64,000 nt of DNA from Candidatus Gracilibacteria bacterium. GTDB taxonomy: Bacteria; Patescibacteriota; Gracilibacteria; BD1-5; UBA2023. Shown here one piece after another: positions 52,703 through 62,654 of this stretch. Where the stretch lies: assembly GCA_028687475.1 (NCBI GenBank), contig JAQUAB010000001.1:310001-374000 (forward strand). The letters run 5' to 3'. How positions within the stretch are numbered: the stretch's first letter is position 1; every line of letters begins with the position of its first letter. A program made the position numbers and the translations under genes. The notes under the pieces were generated by a model, which did not search any database, was not told where the DNA came from, and saw only the letters and a program-made list of their open reading frames with translations.

Positions 52703-53329
52703 ATGGAAAAACTCACCACCAAGGAACAACTCGTTCTCCAGAAAGTGAAGGAATACCTCGCGAATGGAGAGAAGATTACTATCCGATGACTTCAAGTAGC
52801 TCTCGGATACGCTTCTCCTCGATCCATCTCCGTTCTCCTCGATCAGATTATGGAGAAATGATGGCTCTATCGCGACTCCCGCGATGAGCTCCAACTCTCA
52901 CCGAACTTCACGAGCGATAGCTATGAAGTCAGAGGAATTCCTCTCATCGGCACGGTCGCTTGCGGGATGCCCATCTTCGCTGAGGAGAACATCGAGACCG
53001 AGATTCCTGTCTCGACCAAGATAGTGAATCGCACGGATAAGTATTTCTTCCTCCGAGCACAGTGAGATTCTATGAATCAGAAAGAAATCGACGATGGAGA
53101 CCTCGTTCTCATCCGCCAGACGAATATCGCACGGAATGGTGATATCATCATCGCACTCATCAATGATGAAGCAACCCTCAAAGAATTCCGCCAAGAAAAA
53201 TGATCCACATATCTCATTCCCCACTCTGATAATCCTCGACACAAGCCGATTATCCTCGATGAATCCGATGGAAATATCATGATTCAATGAGTCTTCGTTC
53301 GAGCCTTTCCTGGTGGTCTCTTCAATTAA
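52703..53329 (+). CDS. lexA: LexA repressor
   Basis: SOS repressor that cleaves itself when RecA filaments form. 208 residues. N-terminal winged helix ([30 protein letters not shown]), cleavage site TVACGMP with Cys87-Gly88 in place of the usual Ala-Gly (like UmuD), catalytic Ser123 in GDSM and Lys160 in [11 protein letters not shown]-glycines at codons for RGLQ, EKGW, AQGD and others. recA lies 175 bases downstream on the same strand. Confidence 0.93.
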
Positions 53330-53348
53330 TATCTCAACCCTTCATACT

Positions 53349-53429
53349 ATGAACCTCAATATTCTTCTCTTCACGAACTACATTCTCGCATGATCTATGC
53401 TTCTGACATTATTCTCTTTATTTCTATAG
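53349..53429 (+). CDS. Possible 26-residue hydrophobic peptide
   Basis: ATG frame between lexA and recA: MNLNILLFTNYILAG, then SMLLTLFSLFL, TAG stop. One membrane span. Only its hydrophobic character and position between two SOS genes support it. Confidence 0.35.
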
Positions 53430-53503
53430 TCTCTTCATTTTTCTCCGATTTGCTAATCACTAATTACCAACCATTAATAACTACTTCCTAATCACTAATT
53501 CCT

Positions 53504-54499
53504 ATGACTGACAATCGCAAAGACGCCCTCAACTCTGCTCTCGCCATGATCGAGAAACAATTCGGTGCTGGTTCCATCATGAAGCTCGGTGAGAAATCCC
53601 ACCTCGATATCGAGACCTTCGGTTCCGGTTCTATTGCGCTCGATGATGCACTCGGTGGTGGATATGCCAAGTGACGTATCGTCGAAATCTATGGACCGGA
53701 ATCATCTGGTAAAACTACACTCACACTTCATGCCATCGCAGAAGTCCAGAAAGCAGGAGGTACAGCTGCATTCATTGATGCGGAACATGCGCTCGATCCA
53801 GAATACGCGCGAAAAATCGGAGTCAACGTCGATGAACTCATCATTTCTCAGCCAGACTACGGAGAGCAAGCACTCGAGATTGTGGATGCACTCGTTCGTT
53901 CGGGAGCTGTTGACCTCATCGTTGTGGACTCTGTTGCAGCCCTCACACCGAAGGCGGAAATCGAAGGAAATATGGGGGATAGTTTCATGGGACTCCAGGC
54001 TCGCCTCATGTCCCAAGCACTTCGCAAAATCACTGGTGTCATCAATAAATCAAACTCAACCGTTATCTTCATCAACCAGATTCGTATGAAGATTGGAGTC
54101 ATGTTCGGAAGTCCTGAGACCACTACAGGTGGAAATGCTCTGAAATTCTACGCCTCTCAGCGTCTCGATATCCGTCGAAAAGAGAAGATCGAAACTGGAA
54201 CTGGCGATGATAAAGAAGCAATGGGAAACAAGGTGCGCGTGAAAATCGTGAAAAACAAAATTGCTGCACCATTCCGTGAAGTGGAGATGGATATCATGTT
54301 CGCAGAAGGAATCTCTCTCGCTGGTGAAGTGATCGACATCGGTGCGGAGAAATGAGTCATCAAGAAGGCATGAGCATTCTACTCATATGGCGAGACAAAA
54401 CTCGGACAAGGACGAGACAATTCTATCCGGTTCCTCAAAGAAAACCCAGAAATCTATAAGGAAATCGAAAATGCGGTTCGTGCAGTCATGAAGAAATAA
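53504..54499 (+). CDS. recA: Recombinase A
   Basis: Strand exchange and activation of LexA cleavage. 331 residues. Walker [10 protein letters not shown] near 62-70, Walker B LIVVDSV, L2 [22 protein letters not shown]. Residue 57, the glycine of K-G-R-I-V-E-I-Y, is TGA (53672-53674), an invariant glycine in RecA. Three more TGA-glycines in the C-terminal part. The leader (53430-53503) is made of CACTAATT-type words without Shine-Dalgarno or a GTATAC box. Confidence 0.97.
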
Positions 54500-54602
54500 A
54501 ATGACGAAGGATCCAGAGGATATATGGAATAATACGTTCTTGATTCGCAGAAATATTTGCATCCAATAAAATCTATGCTATAATACAGGCATAGATTTTA
54601 TT

Positions 54603-54923
54603 ATGACTCAAGTAGAAAAGAATACATCTTCCCAACCAAATAACTCTCAGGCTACAAATAATGATGATGCTGTTTTTTCTGTGGAAACTCGGATTAAAGC
54701 ACTAGAAGTACTAGCAAAGGAACATGGATGACTTCTTACTGCAGTAATATGACCTATACAATGAGCCATTTGATGGATAGTGAACGCAAATAATATACTC
54801 CCTAGTAATGCTGCTGCAATTATTGCTGCACGTACAAAGTATAACAATACTATGAATGAAGCAGCGAACGATTCCATAATCCCAAAAGAAGAACTCAAAG
54901 AAGAACTCAAAAAAGCTGCTTAA
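54603..54923 (+). CDS. Hypothetical protein with hydrophobic segment (106 aa)
   Basis: Asn/Gln/Ser-rich start, one hydrophobic segment (LLTAVIGPIQGAIGWIV, three TGA-glycines), a basic helix (AAIIAARTKYNN) and an acidic/lysine end with repeated KEELKEELKK. Preceded by TATAAT at 54581 and followed by its own terminator: a single gene. No family recognised. Confidence 0.62.
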
Positions 54924-54944
54924 AAATCTTTCTTGAAAAAAACC

Positions 54945-54973
54945 AAAATCTCTCCATAATCGGGGAGATTTTT
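54945..54973 (+). terminator. Rho-independent terminator
   Basis: AAAATCTCTCC-ATAATC-GGGGAGATTTTT. Confidence 0.85.
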
Positions 54974-55034
54974 CGTGAATCTTCTCACAATAGCAACTAA
55001 AAAACTTCCGTAAGAACCTTCATCTCACCATACA

Positions 55035-55742
55035 ATGCTTCGAACTTCCTTCATTCTTACATCCAAGAAACAACTGACACACGATGTTTTCGAGCTCGTG
55101 TATTCATGTCCAGAACTCCCAAAGGAGCCACCAAAATCAGGACAGTACGTCATGTTCCAACTTGCCCCAGGACTCAATCGAGCCTACTCTCTTGCATCAT
55201 ATACAACCGATACTTTCACACTGATTATCAAGCGGATTCCTGATGGACGTGGGAGTCCGATGATCTGTGATGCGGAAGTTGGAACAACATTTCCAGGGAT
55301 GATTCCGCTTGGACACTTCATTCTGCAGGATACCCCGAAGAATAAGTGTTTTATCGGAACTGGAACAGGATTTGCACCACTCTATTGTCAGATGCTTGAG
55401 AGCACAAAAAAAGATATGAAACCAATTCATATCGCATTCATCTTCTGAGTACGGAATTTTTCGGATGATTTTTATCAGACAGAAATCGCAGAACTCGGGA
55501 AACAATTCGAACAATTCCAACACGTGCACTACTTTTCTCGTGAGACCGAATTCTCTCCAGATCATCAAACACAGAATACGAAATACCAATCTGGTTATGT
55601 TACCGACTGGATTGTTCCAGAAAATATTTCTGGGTATGAAGAATTCTATCTCTGCGGCTCCCCTGCTATGGTAAAAAGCGCCCGAGAAGAACTCGAAGCG
55701 CTTGGTGCGACAAAAGAACAAATATTTTTCGAACAGTTCTAG
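55035..55742 (+). CDS. Ferredoxin--NAD(P)H reductase-like flavoprotein
   Basis: 235 residues of the ferredoxin-reductase fold: FAD-binding RAYSLASYT (the R-x-Y-S motif), the NAD(P) start GTGTGFAPLYCQ and the end FYLCGSPAMVKSAREEL. One TGA-glycine. It would exchange electrons between NAD(P)H and a ferredoxin or flavodoxin, a possible partner of the ferredoxin-linked oxidoreductase at 5-8 kb. Its stop overlaps that of the convergent 95-residue gene (CTAG). Confidence 0.88.
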
Positions 55743-56026
55743 ATCGAGGTACTTCCGAAATCTCCAGTCCCTTTCCCCCAACGATCCTCTTCACTATCTT
55801 CATCGAAATTATTCATGATATCCTGATTCCAACGGGAAAGTGCGTAGAGATTATCATTCAGCGCCATATTGCGCCAGTCGATGATGAAATCATCAGGATC
55901 AGTCTCATTGCCCGCGATATAATACGCCATCATGACGGAGTAGCCTTGCTCTTCTGCAATCTGGTTGATGCGCTTGATGTATTCTTGGATTTTGTCGGTG
56001 AATTCGGAACGAGAGATTTGAGCCAT
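55739..56026 (-). CDS. Hypothetical acidic protein (95 aa)
   Basis: Starts MAQISRSEFTDKIQEYIKRI and ends in a run of Asp, Glu and Gly. No TGA. Soluble, predicted helical. It overlaps the reductase gene by four bases at the stop codons. No family recognised. Confidence 0.6.
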   Translation of the reverse strand: MAQISRSEFTDKIQEYIKRINQIAEEQGYSVMMAYYIAGNETDPDDFIIDWRNMALNDNLYALSRWNQDIMNNFDEDSEEDRWGKGTGDFGSTSI

Positions 56027-56117
56027 AAGAGAAAAAGAAAACTTGTCTCAAGTATATAGAAAAACTCGAGAATGCAATTTTCATACAAAAAATCCGCTCG
56101 AAAGCGGAAGTGTTGCA

Positions 56118-56774
56118 TTATGGTTTTTGCCAGACGATAGTATCTCATTTTCGAGTCGTGATAGTGAGTGTATCTGACCCGACCATGAACGAGAGTCCTC
56201 GCTCACTCATGAGACTCTCGACCGTCATGATATCTCCTTCGCAGTACATCATCGTAGACATCACTTGACGAGTGAAGAGACGATCCATAAGTGCTACATA
56301 TTTCCCATTTAGAGTATTACAGAGCTTCGCATGGAACGTGTGACGAGTGAAGGAAAGTGTGCCAGACTGAGTGATATTCTTGTCATTCAGGCTCACGAGT
56401 GACCAATCATAAGATTGAAGTGCTTGGCGTGGAGTCATTTTCTTCTGTTCCCATGGACGCACACATTGCTTCATAGTCGCATCCCAAGAGTATCCAGCTG
56501 AAGCCTTGCAACCATGTTCGTCACTGTCTCCTCCCACAAGTGGTGCACACTCTCCAGTACTCACAACCGTCGCACCAGCAGCGCGAGCCATACAGCTATT
56601 CGAAAAAGTTTGCTCAACAGGATTACATGGAGCCATGATACACTGAACCTGAACCGTTGCACATACTGGAGCATATTCCATAGTACATGCGACCGCATCA
56701 GTCGCAGCATCCGCAAAACGAATTCCGAGAATTCATACGAGAATCGCACCGATGATATATATTTTCTTGCCCAT
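56118..56774 (-). CDS. Secreted Kazal-type and META-domain protein
   Basis: 218 residues. The N-terminus (MGKKIYIIGAILVGILGIRFADA) is a signal peptide. Then a Kazal-like cysteine pattern (CTMEYAPVCATV, CIMAPCNPV, TFSNSCMARAAG, STGEC), a fold that inhibits serine proteases; then a META/HslJ-like domain (SYDWSLVSLNDKNITQSG; FHAKLCNTLNGKYVAL; MMYCEGDIMTVES). Two TGA-glycines. A Kazal plus META pairing is known from other bacteria. It would act outside the membrane. Confidence 0.85.
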
Positions 56775-56889
56775 AAGAGAAAAGTAAAAAAATTAAAGCC
56801 TTAACCTGATATATACGAAGACGAGTATATGGAAAAATGGTGACAAAGAAAGAGGATCCCTCTGGAGTGGAGCGAAAATAGGAAAAAGA

Positions 56890-56914
56890 AAATCCCTCTG
56901 GAGTGGAGGGATTT
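56890..56914 (-). terminator. Rho-independent terminator
   Basis: AAATCCCTC-TGGAGTG-GAGGGATTT; on the minus strand it is followed by a T-rich tail and ends the 109-residue gene. A half copy (GATCCCTCTGGAGTGGAGC) lies next to it at 56857. Confidence 0.8.
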
Positions 56915-56921
56915 GATTCTT

Positions 56922-57251
56922 TTAATTGATAAAATTAGCAAGAGTATCATGTAATCTCTGTCGTAATCATTGAGCCTTTGGTTTCTCAGGGATCCAACCA
57001 CTTTGCTTGAGTGCTTCTGTTGCCATATTCGAAAGTTCTGTAAAACGAGCATGTCTCACCTCTTCTTCAGGAGAAAGAGCATCTCCATCATAAGAATTTT
57101 CTCATTCACTTCCTGGGTATTTGAGCGGTAATGAAGACATCCAATCTCCCAACGTATCGAATTCTGCTTGGAGTTCGATAGGAAGTGCTCACTTGAGTTC
57201 CTCAAATGTTGGTAAAACTGGAGCTTCGGATTGAGGAGTATTTCAGAACAT
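56922..57251 (-). CDS. Hypothetical protein (109 aa)
   Basis: ATG 57251, TAA 56922, five TGA-glycines. Acidic N-terminal half (EAPVLPTFEELKGALPIELQ) then a helix with HARFTELSNMATEALKQSGW. No family recognised. Single gene with its own terminator. Confidence 0.6.
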
Positions 57252-57341
57252 ATATGTAAAATTATTAATAATCTGAAAGAGAGTATATCATATTATCTCA
57301 ATCTAATCAAATATTGTTGCAGTGAAAAATCGGAAAAAGAA

Positions 57342-57364
57342 AAATCTCTCCGAGAGGAGAGATT
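57342..57364 (-). terminator. Rho-independent terminator
   Basis: AATCTCTCC-GAGA-GGAGAGATT with T-run on the minus strand, overlapping the stop codon of the 283-residue gene. Confidence 0.8.
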
Positions 57365-58214
57365 AAGTCTTGGGAAAATCTTTTTTCATTTTCTCAGAAA
57401 CCTTGAGATTACCAATATCAGGACTATGACTTTTTAAAATAATATCAATCTTATCAAACGTTTTGAAATCTTTAAATAGATATAAGTAAATTCCTTTTAA
57501 GAGAATAGTAAAATGTGTTAATTTCCCAATGGTATGCCCTATTGCTCAAGCAGTTCTATGGAATCTTGTTGATCAGACTAAGTCATAGTCTTTAGTAAAT
57601 GGGCTAATCATTTCCAACATTCAAATATATCCATTATGAGATACATTTGACTCCATGCGATAAATATAATTTCCTAAAGACTCAACATTTACATCAGTAT
57701 TTTTATGCAAAGCACCTATTTTCTCACGTCAAACAGAATGAGAAATAATAGCTCAAGAAAACCATTTATTAAAGTTAGTTATTATATCTTCATTATTATC
57801 ATGCATAAATACCTCACATTGGGTCATGGCTTCTTCTAATTTCCTATTTATTGTCATAATTTCTTGGTAGAAACCACTTTTTCATAGAATTACTATTGCC
57901 TTAAATGATTCTATACAGGAGCATAATAATAGATAGATTGCACAAGTCGGATTATTTCAAGTTATATCAGAAATACTATTCCTTATGTTATATACAAATG
58001 GAGATAATTCTTTAAGAACTACCTCAATTTCTAAGATTTGATTCTCAATTTTCCTAAGATGTTCAGATTTTAGATCACCTTCATATTCAGGATTAAGAAT
58101 AATCAATTGTTTAATAACTGGATTTCTAATAGCAGTCAAATTACTATCAATTAGTTTGAGTATATCTTCTCTGAATTTATCATTTTTCACATCACTAGTT
58201 TTTTTAGCTGACAT
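57363..58214 (-). CDS. Hypothetical protein (283 aa)
   Basis: ATG 58214 (a TTG at 58229 is in frame) to TAA 57363, thirteen TGA-glycines. N-terminal 90 residues are helical (ILKLIDSNLTAIRNPVIKQ; KIENQILEIEVVLKELSPF); a middle part with ITNFNKWFSGAIISHSVG, and a C-terminal part with KGIYLYLFKDFKTFDKI. No known family. It may be co-transcribed with dnaK upstream, but a terminator separates them. Confidence 0.65.
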
Positions 58215-58231
58215 ATTCTTATAATTCAAGA

Positions 58232-58261
58232 AAATCCCCCACTCAAATAAGTAGGGGATTG
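58232..58261 (-). terminator. Terminator after dnaK
   Basis: AATCCCCTACTT-ATTTG-AGTGGGGGATT on the minus strand with a TTTTC tail. Confidence 0.8.
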
Positions 58262-58265
58262 ATTT

Positions 58266-60143
58266 TTATTTTTCCTCAACATCAGCTTCCACAGAACCAT
58301 CATCATTTTTCTTCTCTTCACCTGGCTTCTCAGCGTCGCTGGCGTGAGCGTAGATTGCTTGACCGATCTTCATCATCACATCAGAGAGAGTCTTCGTTGC
58401 TTCATCGATATCTTCCTTGGTAGAATTGGTGTCAGCGAGGACTTGTTTGAGACGTTCGAGAGCAGATTTCGCAGTCTCACCATCAGCTTCTTCATATTTT
58501 CCCTTGTTCTCTTCGAGCGTTTTCTCCGTCTGATAGACGAGAGAGTCAGCATGATTGCGAGCTTCGATAGATTCTTTCTTTTTCTTGTCAGCTTCACGGT
58601 TTGCCTCCGCTTCCTTCACGAGTTTCTCGACTTCATCATCTGACATACCAGTCGAACCTTGAACTGTGATTTTCTGTTCTTTACCAGTTCCCTTATCCTT
58701 CGCTGTCACATGAAGTACGCCAGATGCATCGATATCGAGAGTCACCTCAATCTGAGGAATACCGCGTGGAGCAGCAGCGATACCAGAGAGGATGAATCGA
58801 CCGAGAGACTTGTTATCATTTGCCATCTCACGTTCACCCTGGAGGATATGAATCTCTACTGAGTCTTGGTTATCAACAGCAGTTGAATAGACTTGAGATT
58901 TGCTTGTCGGGATAGTCGTATTGCGTTCGATCATGCGAGTCATCACACCACCGAGCGTCTCGATACCGAGAGAGAGCGGAGTCACGTCGAGGAGGAGAAC
59001 ATCTTTCACATCACCTTGGATGATACCCGCCTGGATCGCAGCACCGAGAGCAACTGCCTCATCAGGATGGACGGATTCATTTGGCTTCTTCGAGAAGAAT
59101 TGTTCTACCTTCGACTTGATCATCGGAACACGAGTCGAACCTCCGACGAGGATGACTTCGTTGATCTGACTTGCTTGGAGACCTGCATCTTTCATCACCT
59201 TGCGGCAAGGTTCGAGTGAACGCTCGACGAGATCGGCGATGAGCTCTTCGAATTTCGCACGAGTGATTTTCACAAGGAGATTCGATGGAACACCATCATT
59301 CATCGCGATGAATGGTTCGTTGATTTCTGTCTCACTACTGGCTGAGAGTTCGATTTTTGCTTTTTCTGATGCGGAACGTACGCGTTGTACTGCCATCGCA
59401 TCCTTGCGGAGATCGATACCTGTTTCTTTCTGGAACTCAGCCATGACGTATTCGAAAATACGCTGATCGAAGTCGTCACCACCGAGGTGAGTATCACCAT
59501 TGGTCGCGAGCACTTCGAATGTTCCTTCTGAACCGATCTCGAGAATAGAAATATCGAATGTTCCTCCACCGAAGTCATAAACCGCTACTTTCTGATCCTT
59601 GTTCTTATCTGCACCGTACGCGAGGGCTGCTGCTGTCGGCTCATTCACGATACGCTTCACGTCAAGACCGGCGATCTTCCCAGCATTGATAGTTGCTTGA
59701 CGTTCTGCATCGTTGAAGTACGCAGGAACGGTGATAACCGCTTCTGTGACTTTTTGTCCGAGGAATTTCTCAGCATCATGTTTGAGCTTTTCGAGGACTT
59801 TCGCAGAAATCTCTTCTGGACGAACTCCCTTTCCATCCCACTCGATGAGACATCCTCCATCTGGACCTTCTGTGACCTTGAATGGAACATTCTTGAGCTC
59901 TTCAGTCACTTCTGAGAACTTGCGTCCGATGAAGCGCTTCGCAGAAAAAATCGTTCCTGCAGGATTCGTCACTGCTTGGCGACGTGCTGGCATACCAACG
60001 ATCGTCTCACCCTTCTTGTTCGCGACAACGGATGGAGTTGTATTTCCTCCTTCTGCATTCGGGATTACTTTTGCTTGTCCACCTTCCATGAAGGCGACAC
60101 ATGAATTCGTCGTACCAAGATCGATACCAATGATTTTTGACAT
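58266..60143 (-). CDS. dnaK: Chaperone protein DnaK (Hsp70)
   Basis: 625 residues: ATPase domain with [12 protein letters not shown] and [14 protein letters not shown], the substrate domain ([14 protein letters not shown]) and an acidic end. There is not a single TGA among more than fifty glycine codons. It is the only gene of the window behind a CIRCE-like operator. grpE is not adjacent; dnaJ lies at 50.3 kb. Confidence 0.97.
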   Translation of the reverse strand: MSKIIGIDLGTTNSCVAFMEGGQAKVIPNAEGGNTTPSVVANKKGETIVGMPARRQAVTNPAGTIFSAKRFIGRKFSEVTEELKNVPFKVTEGPDGGCLIEWDGKGVRPEEISAKVLEKLKHDAEKFLGQKVTEAVITVPAYFNDAERQATINAGKIAGLDVKRIVNEPTAAALAYGADKNKDQKVAVYDFGGGTFDISILEIGSEGTFEVLATNGDTHLGGDDFDQRIFEYVMAEFQKETGIDLRKDAMAVQRVRSASEKAKIELSASSETEINEPFIAMNDGVPSNLLVKITRAKFEELIADLVERSLEPCRKVMKDAGLQASQINEVILVGGSTRVPMIKSKVEQFFSKKPNESVHPDEAVALGAAIQAGIIQGDVKDVLLLDVTPLSLGIETLGGVMTRMIERNTTIPTSKSQVYSTAVDNQDSVEIHILQGEREMANDNKSLGRFILSGIAAAPRGIPQIEVTLDIDASGVLHVTAKDKGTGKEQKITVQGSTGMSDDEVEKLVKEAEANREADKKKKESIEARNHADSLVYQTEKTLEENKGKYEEADGETAKSALERLKQVLADTNSTKEDIDEATKTLSDVMMKIGQAIYAHASDAEKPGEEKKNDDGSVEADVEEK

Positions 60144-60245
60144 AGTTATATGAGTTATCAGATATAAATTATGAACTATAAGATGTAGGAGATAGTTGAG
60201 AAGAATCTCATAGTTTATCTCTCATATCTTATATCTTCGTGGGGC

Positions 60246-60273
60246 ATTTTATCATATTTTTTTCTCGTGTCAA
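60246..60273 (-). promoter_or_regulatory. dnaK promoter
   Basis: Minus strand TTGACA at 60268-60273, 16-base spacer, TAAAAT at 60246-60251. Confidence 0.75.
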
Positions 60274-60279
60274 AAGTTT

Positions 60280-60306
60280 TTAGCACTTTTTTATATTACG
60301 TGCTAG
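60280..60306. promoter_or_regulatory. CIRCE-like operator (HrcA site)
   Basis: TTAGCAC at 60280 and GTGCTAG at 60300 form the CIRCE half-sites TAGCAC-N13-GTGCTA with exact CIRCE spacing; the inner TC/GA pair is not conserved. It lies just upstream of the dnaK -35 and points to heat-shock repression of dnaK. Confidence 0.75.
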
Positions 60307-60310
60307 AATA

Positions 60311-60335
60311 TGTTTTTTACATAAAAGTTTGAAAA
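60311..60335 (+). repeat. Left copy of 25-bp direct repeat
   Basis: Identical over 25 bases to 60668-60692. The two copies bracket the cassette at 60336-60667; this copy contains TTTACA and the TTGAAA -35 of the cassette promoter. Confidence 0.9.
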
Positions 60336-60355
60336 GATGAAATTCTATCTATAAT
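60329..60355 (+). promoter_or_regulatory. Promoter of the cassette gene
   Basis: TTGAAA at 60329, 15-base spacer, TATAAT at 60350; its -35 lies in the left direct repeat. Confidence 0.7.
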
Positions 60356-60418
60356 ATCCTTGATTCCGAGACTTGCACGGCGCATTCCGCGTTCGTGGGT
60401 ACGGAAAAGGAGATCATG

Positions 60419-60625
60419 ATGATTTTGAAAGTGGTCGTAGGAGCCTTATGGCTCCTCGCCACGGCATTCTATATGAGTGCCAACGGCGACTTATTTTTCG
60501 CGGAGAAAATCCGCGAAATAGCTGGGGTTGGCAAGTTGGGGCAGGCGGTGATCGCCACTTACGTAAGCACTCAACTTTGGGTGCTTACGATTACCGTACT
60601 TTTCTTAAAAAGAGTGCCTCCTTGA
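60419..60625 (+). CDS. Small membrane protein of the cassette (68 aa if TGA is stop)
   Basis: Shine-Dalgarno AAAAGGAGATC (60405-60415) precedes ATG 60416 and ATG 60419; the second gives the better spacing. Two hydrophobic segments (ILKVVVGALWLLATAFYMSA and VIATYVSTQLWVLTITVLFL) suggest a two-pass membrane protein. Ends KRVPP then TGA, after which a terminator follows within 15 bases. Read with TGA as glycine the frame would continue through that terminator to TAA 60803, which argues for a standard-code origin. No TGA is used as glycine inside. GC-rich third positions. Confidence 0.6.
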   Translation: MILKVVVGALWLLATAFYMSANGDLFFAEKIREIAGVGKLGQAVIATYVSTQLWVLTITVLFLKRVPP

Positions 60626-60639
60626 GGTAGCAATGGCTC

Positions 60640-60668
60640 GCTCGGCGCCATAAGCCCGAGCATTTTTT
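60640..60668 (+). terminator. Terminator of the cassette gene
   Basis: GCTCGG-CGCCATAAGC-CCGAGC followed by ATTTTTT. Confidence 0.85.
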
Positions 60669-60692
60669 GTTTTTTACATAAAAGTTTGAAAA
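60668..60692 (+). repeat. Right copy of 25-bp direct repeat
   Basis: Identical to 60311-60335. It supplies TTGAAA 20 bases before ATACTATG and may be the promoter of the 192-residue gene. Confidence 0.9.
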
Positions 60693-60711
60693 AAGGAATG
60701 GGAAGAATACT

Positions 60712-61290
60712 ATGAGGATCATGAGAAAAAGTAATCTACAACGTACACATTCTCGAAATCAGGAAATATCTCACTTATTCCAAGAGAGAGAATGAAGAAA
60801 TGTAAATCGACTCAAAGGTAATAAAGCTCAACAAGTATATGATGTATTATTCGAAAGGGGAAAGAAGGCTCCACTATTTCCAATAAAAACCAAAGAATTC
60901 GTGAATTCCCTGGTCGCAGAACATGTTGAATATGCTCGACTTGAGGAAGAATATACTCGTACAAAAATCAAAAATGCTGTCAAGAATGCTGCAAATAGGA
61001 AATGGGCAAAATGAAAACTAATAATGTTAGAAGAAGACTATGATTGGGACTACTATAGAACTTTTCAGATTATTCAAAACATTTGTTCCCAATATATTTC
61101 TTCTATTATCTTAATACCTCAAAGACTCCATCTTGAAGAACCTGAGGAATACAAACAAGCACGAGAAGATTATCTCGGTTGGATGGACCGAATCATCGCA
61201 TGAGTTGATCTGGAAGATAAGAAAAAGGTCCTTTCTGATGATATGTCTGATGATTCCCCACATCCAAAAAAGATATCTAACCTTAAATAA
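60712..61290 (+). CDS. Hypothetical protein (192 aa)
   Basis: Lys/Arg-rich N-terminus (MRKSNLQRTHSRNQEISHLF), a helical middle (KNAVKNAANRKWAKGKL), and an acidic segment LEEDYDWDYYRTFQII. Three TGA-glycines, native codon style. The stop is eleven bases before bcp, so the two may be co-transcribed. No family recognised. Confidence 0.62.
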
Positions 61291-61301
61291 CCCATATTTT
61301 T

Positions 61302-61706
61302 ATGAACCTCACACCCTATCTATCCAAATCTCCTAAAACACTTCTCTATTTTTATCCGAAAGATAATACTCCGGGTTGCACCCTCGAGGCGCAAGATTTT
61401 ACCCGACTCAAGAAAGATTTCGAGGTGCTTGGAATCCAGATTATCGGAGTATCGAAAGATTCAGAAACTTCTCATGCGAATTTCCGCGATAGTTGCAATC
61501 TCGGCATCACACTCATCTCTGACGAGGACGGAAGTCTCCATGAACAATTCGGTGTCATCGGCGAGAAGAAGAATTATGGAAAAATCTATATTGGTACCAT
61601 CCGCTCCACTTTTCTTCTCGATTCGAGTGGAAAAATCCTCCAGGAATGGCGGAATGTAAAAGCCACAGGACATGCGGAAAAAGTTCTGAAAGAAATCCAG
61701 AAATAA
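61302..61706 (+). CDS. bcp: Peroxiredoxin (BCP/PrxQ type)
   Basis: 134 residues. FYPKDNTPGCTLEA with peroxidatic Cys26 and the C-terminal fold; a resolving Cys31 is absent, but Cys at RDSCNLG (about residue 66) exists. Reduces peroxides with thioredoxin (trxA at 49.9 kb). No TGA. Shorter than the usual 150 residues because of a short N-terminus. Confidence 0.93.
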   Translation: MNLTPYLSKSPKTLLYFYPKDNTPGCTLEAQDFTRLKKDFEVLGIQIIGVSKDSETSHANFRDSCNLGITLISDEDGSLHEQFGVIGEKKNYGKIYIGTIRSTFLLDSSGKILQEWRNVKATGHAEKVLKEIQK

Positions 61707-61758
61707 ACTTGCAAAATATATCATATTATTTACTATACAATAAATAACCAATTTCACT

Positions 61759-62040
61759 ATGCATCGAGAACTCCACGGAAATATTCATGTTTCTGATACT
61801 TTATATGGCAGATATATTGATATCCAGATGCCCAGAAAGAGTGTTCATACAACGATTTTCCAAGAATCAGAAACAAAAAAATGGTTTCTCGTCAGTCAAG
61901 AATTTGCACAAAAAGCATGACTTATTCTCGACACTCCTGAAATCTATCCACTCGGATTCCTCGTTATTCCTGAACCAATTGGGAGCACACAAGATAAACG
62001 AATCATAGTTCAACTTCCGAAACAATTCAGAACACTGTAG
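61759..62040 (+). CDS. Hypothetical protein (93 aa)
   Basis: Soluble, with KSVHTTIFQESETKKWFLV and PEIYPLGFLVIPEPIG; one TGA-glycine. Ends TAG 62038. A second frame, shifted by one base, continues downstream (see next entry), so the gene may be longer with a frameshift. Confidence 0.55.
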
Positions 62041-62183
62041 AGCAACTATTAAATGGAGATATAACAGTATGAGATGAATCTGAACTGGTTCAACTGAATC
62101 CACGAATAGGTATCAATACACTCACGGATTCTTGAGAAGGGATACCAGCCAGAATACAACAGGAGCTCTCAATTCCAGAATAA
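61998..62183 (+). pseudogene. Frame-shifted continuation of the 93-aa gene, or a separate startless frame
   Basis: Open from 61998 to TAA 62181 in the +2 frame relative to the upstream gene. Reads SETIQNTVEQLLNGDITVGD, then ELVQLNPRIGINTLTDSGEG, no ATG/GTG/TTG start. Text looks protein-like, so a frameshift (error, decay or programmed) is possible. Confidence 0.4.
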
Positions 62184-62213
62184 GTAATCACTTTCTTTTA
62201 TTTATTTTAGAGT

Positions 62214-62618
62214 ATGCCAATTCTTCAATATATTCCTCCAATGTCAGTCGCAAGTATGAGCTGATTAATGGATGCATCTTCTGAGAGTAATATATGAATA
62301 CAACATATTATCAAACCATGAATGATTTCAGCGTTTGCTCGAACACCAGCGGGAGGTATACAACAAAAAGTGTCCAAATGAGTTTGGTATGCACTTATTG
62401 TTCATAATCTCCCATCGGAATCCCCAAAAATCATACAAGTATATACTCTCAGGAATATGGAAGTATTGGAAAATCTTTTGAGGTATGTAATACTTCTTGG
62501 AGATGAGACCCTCGAAAGAGAAATACGAACAGAACTGCAACAAGATTCTTGAGAGATCGGCAACCTTTTGCACGATATTATAGGAAATACTTGTATGGTA
62601 GACTTGGAAGAAAGATAA
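62214..62618 (+). CDS. Hypothetical protein (134 aa)
   Basis: Six TGA-glycines. Hydrophobic/helical C-terminus (MEVLENLLRYVILLGDETLE). No signal peptide, no family recognised. Lies between the frame-shifted gene and uvrB; preceded by an AT-rich leader. Confidence 0.6.
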
Positions 62619-62654
62619 GATTGCAAGAAGTGAGAAAGCTGATATACTCACGGA

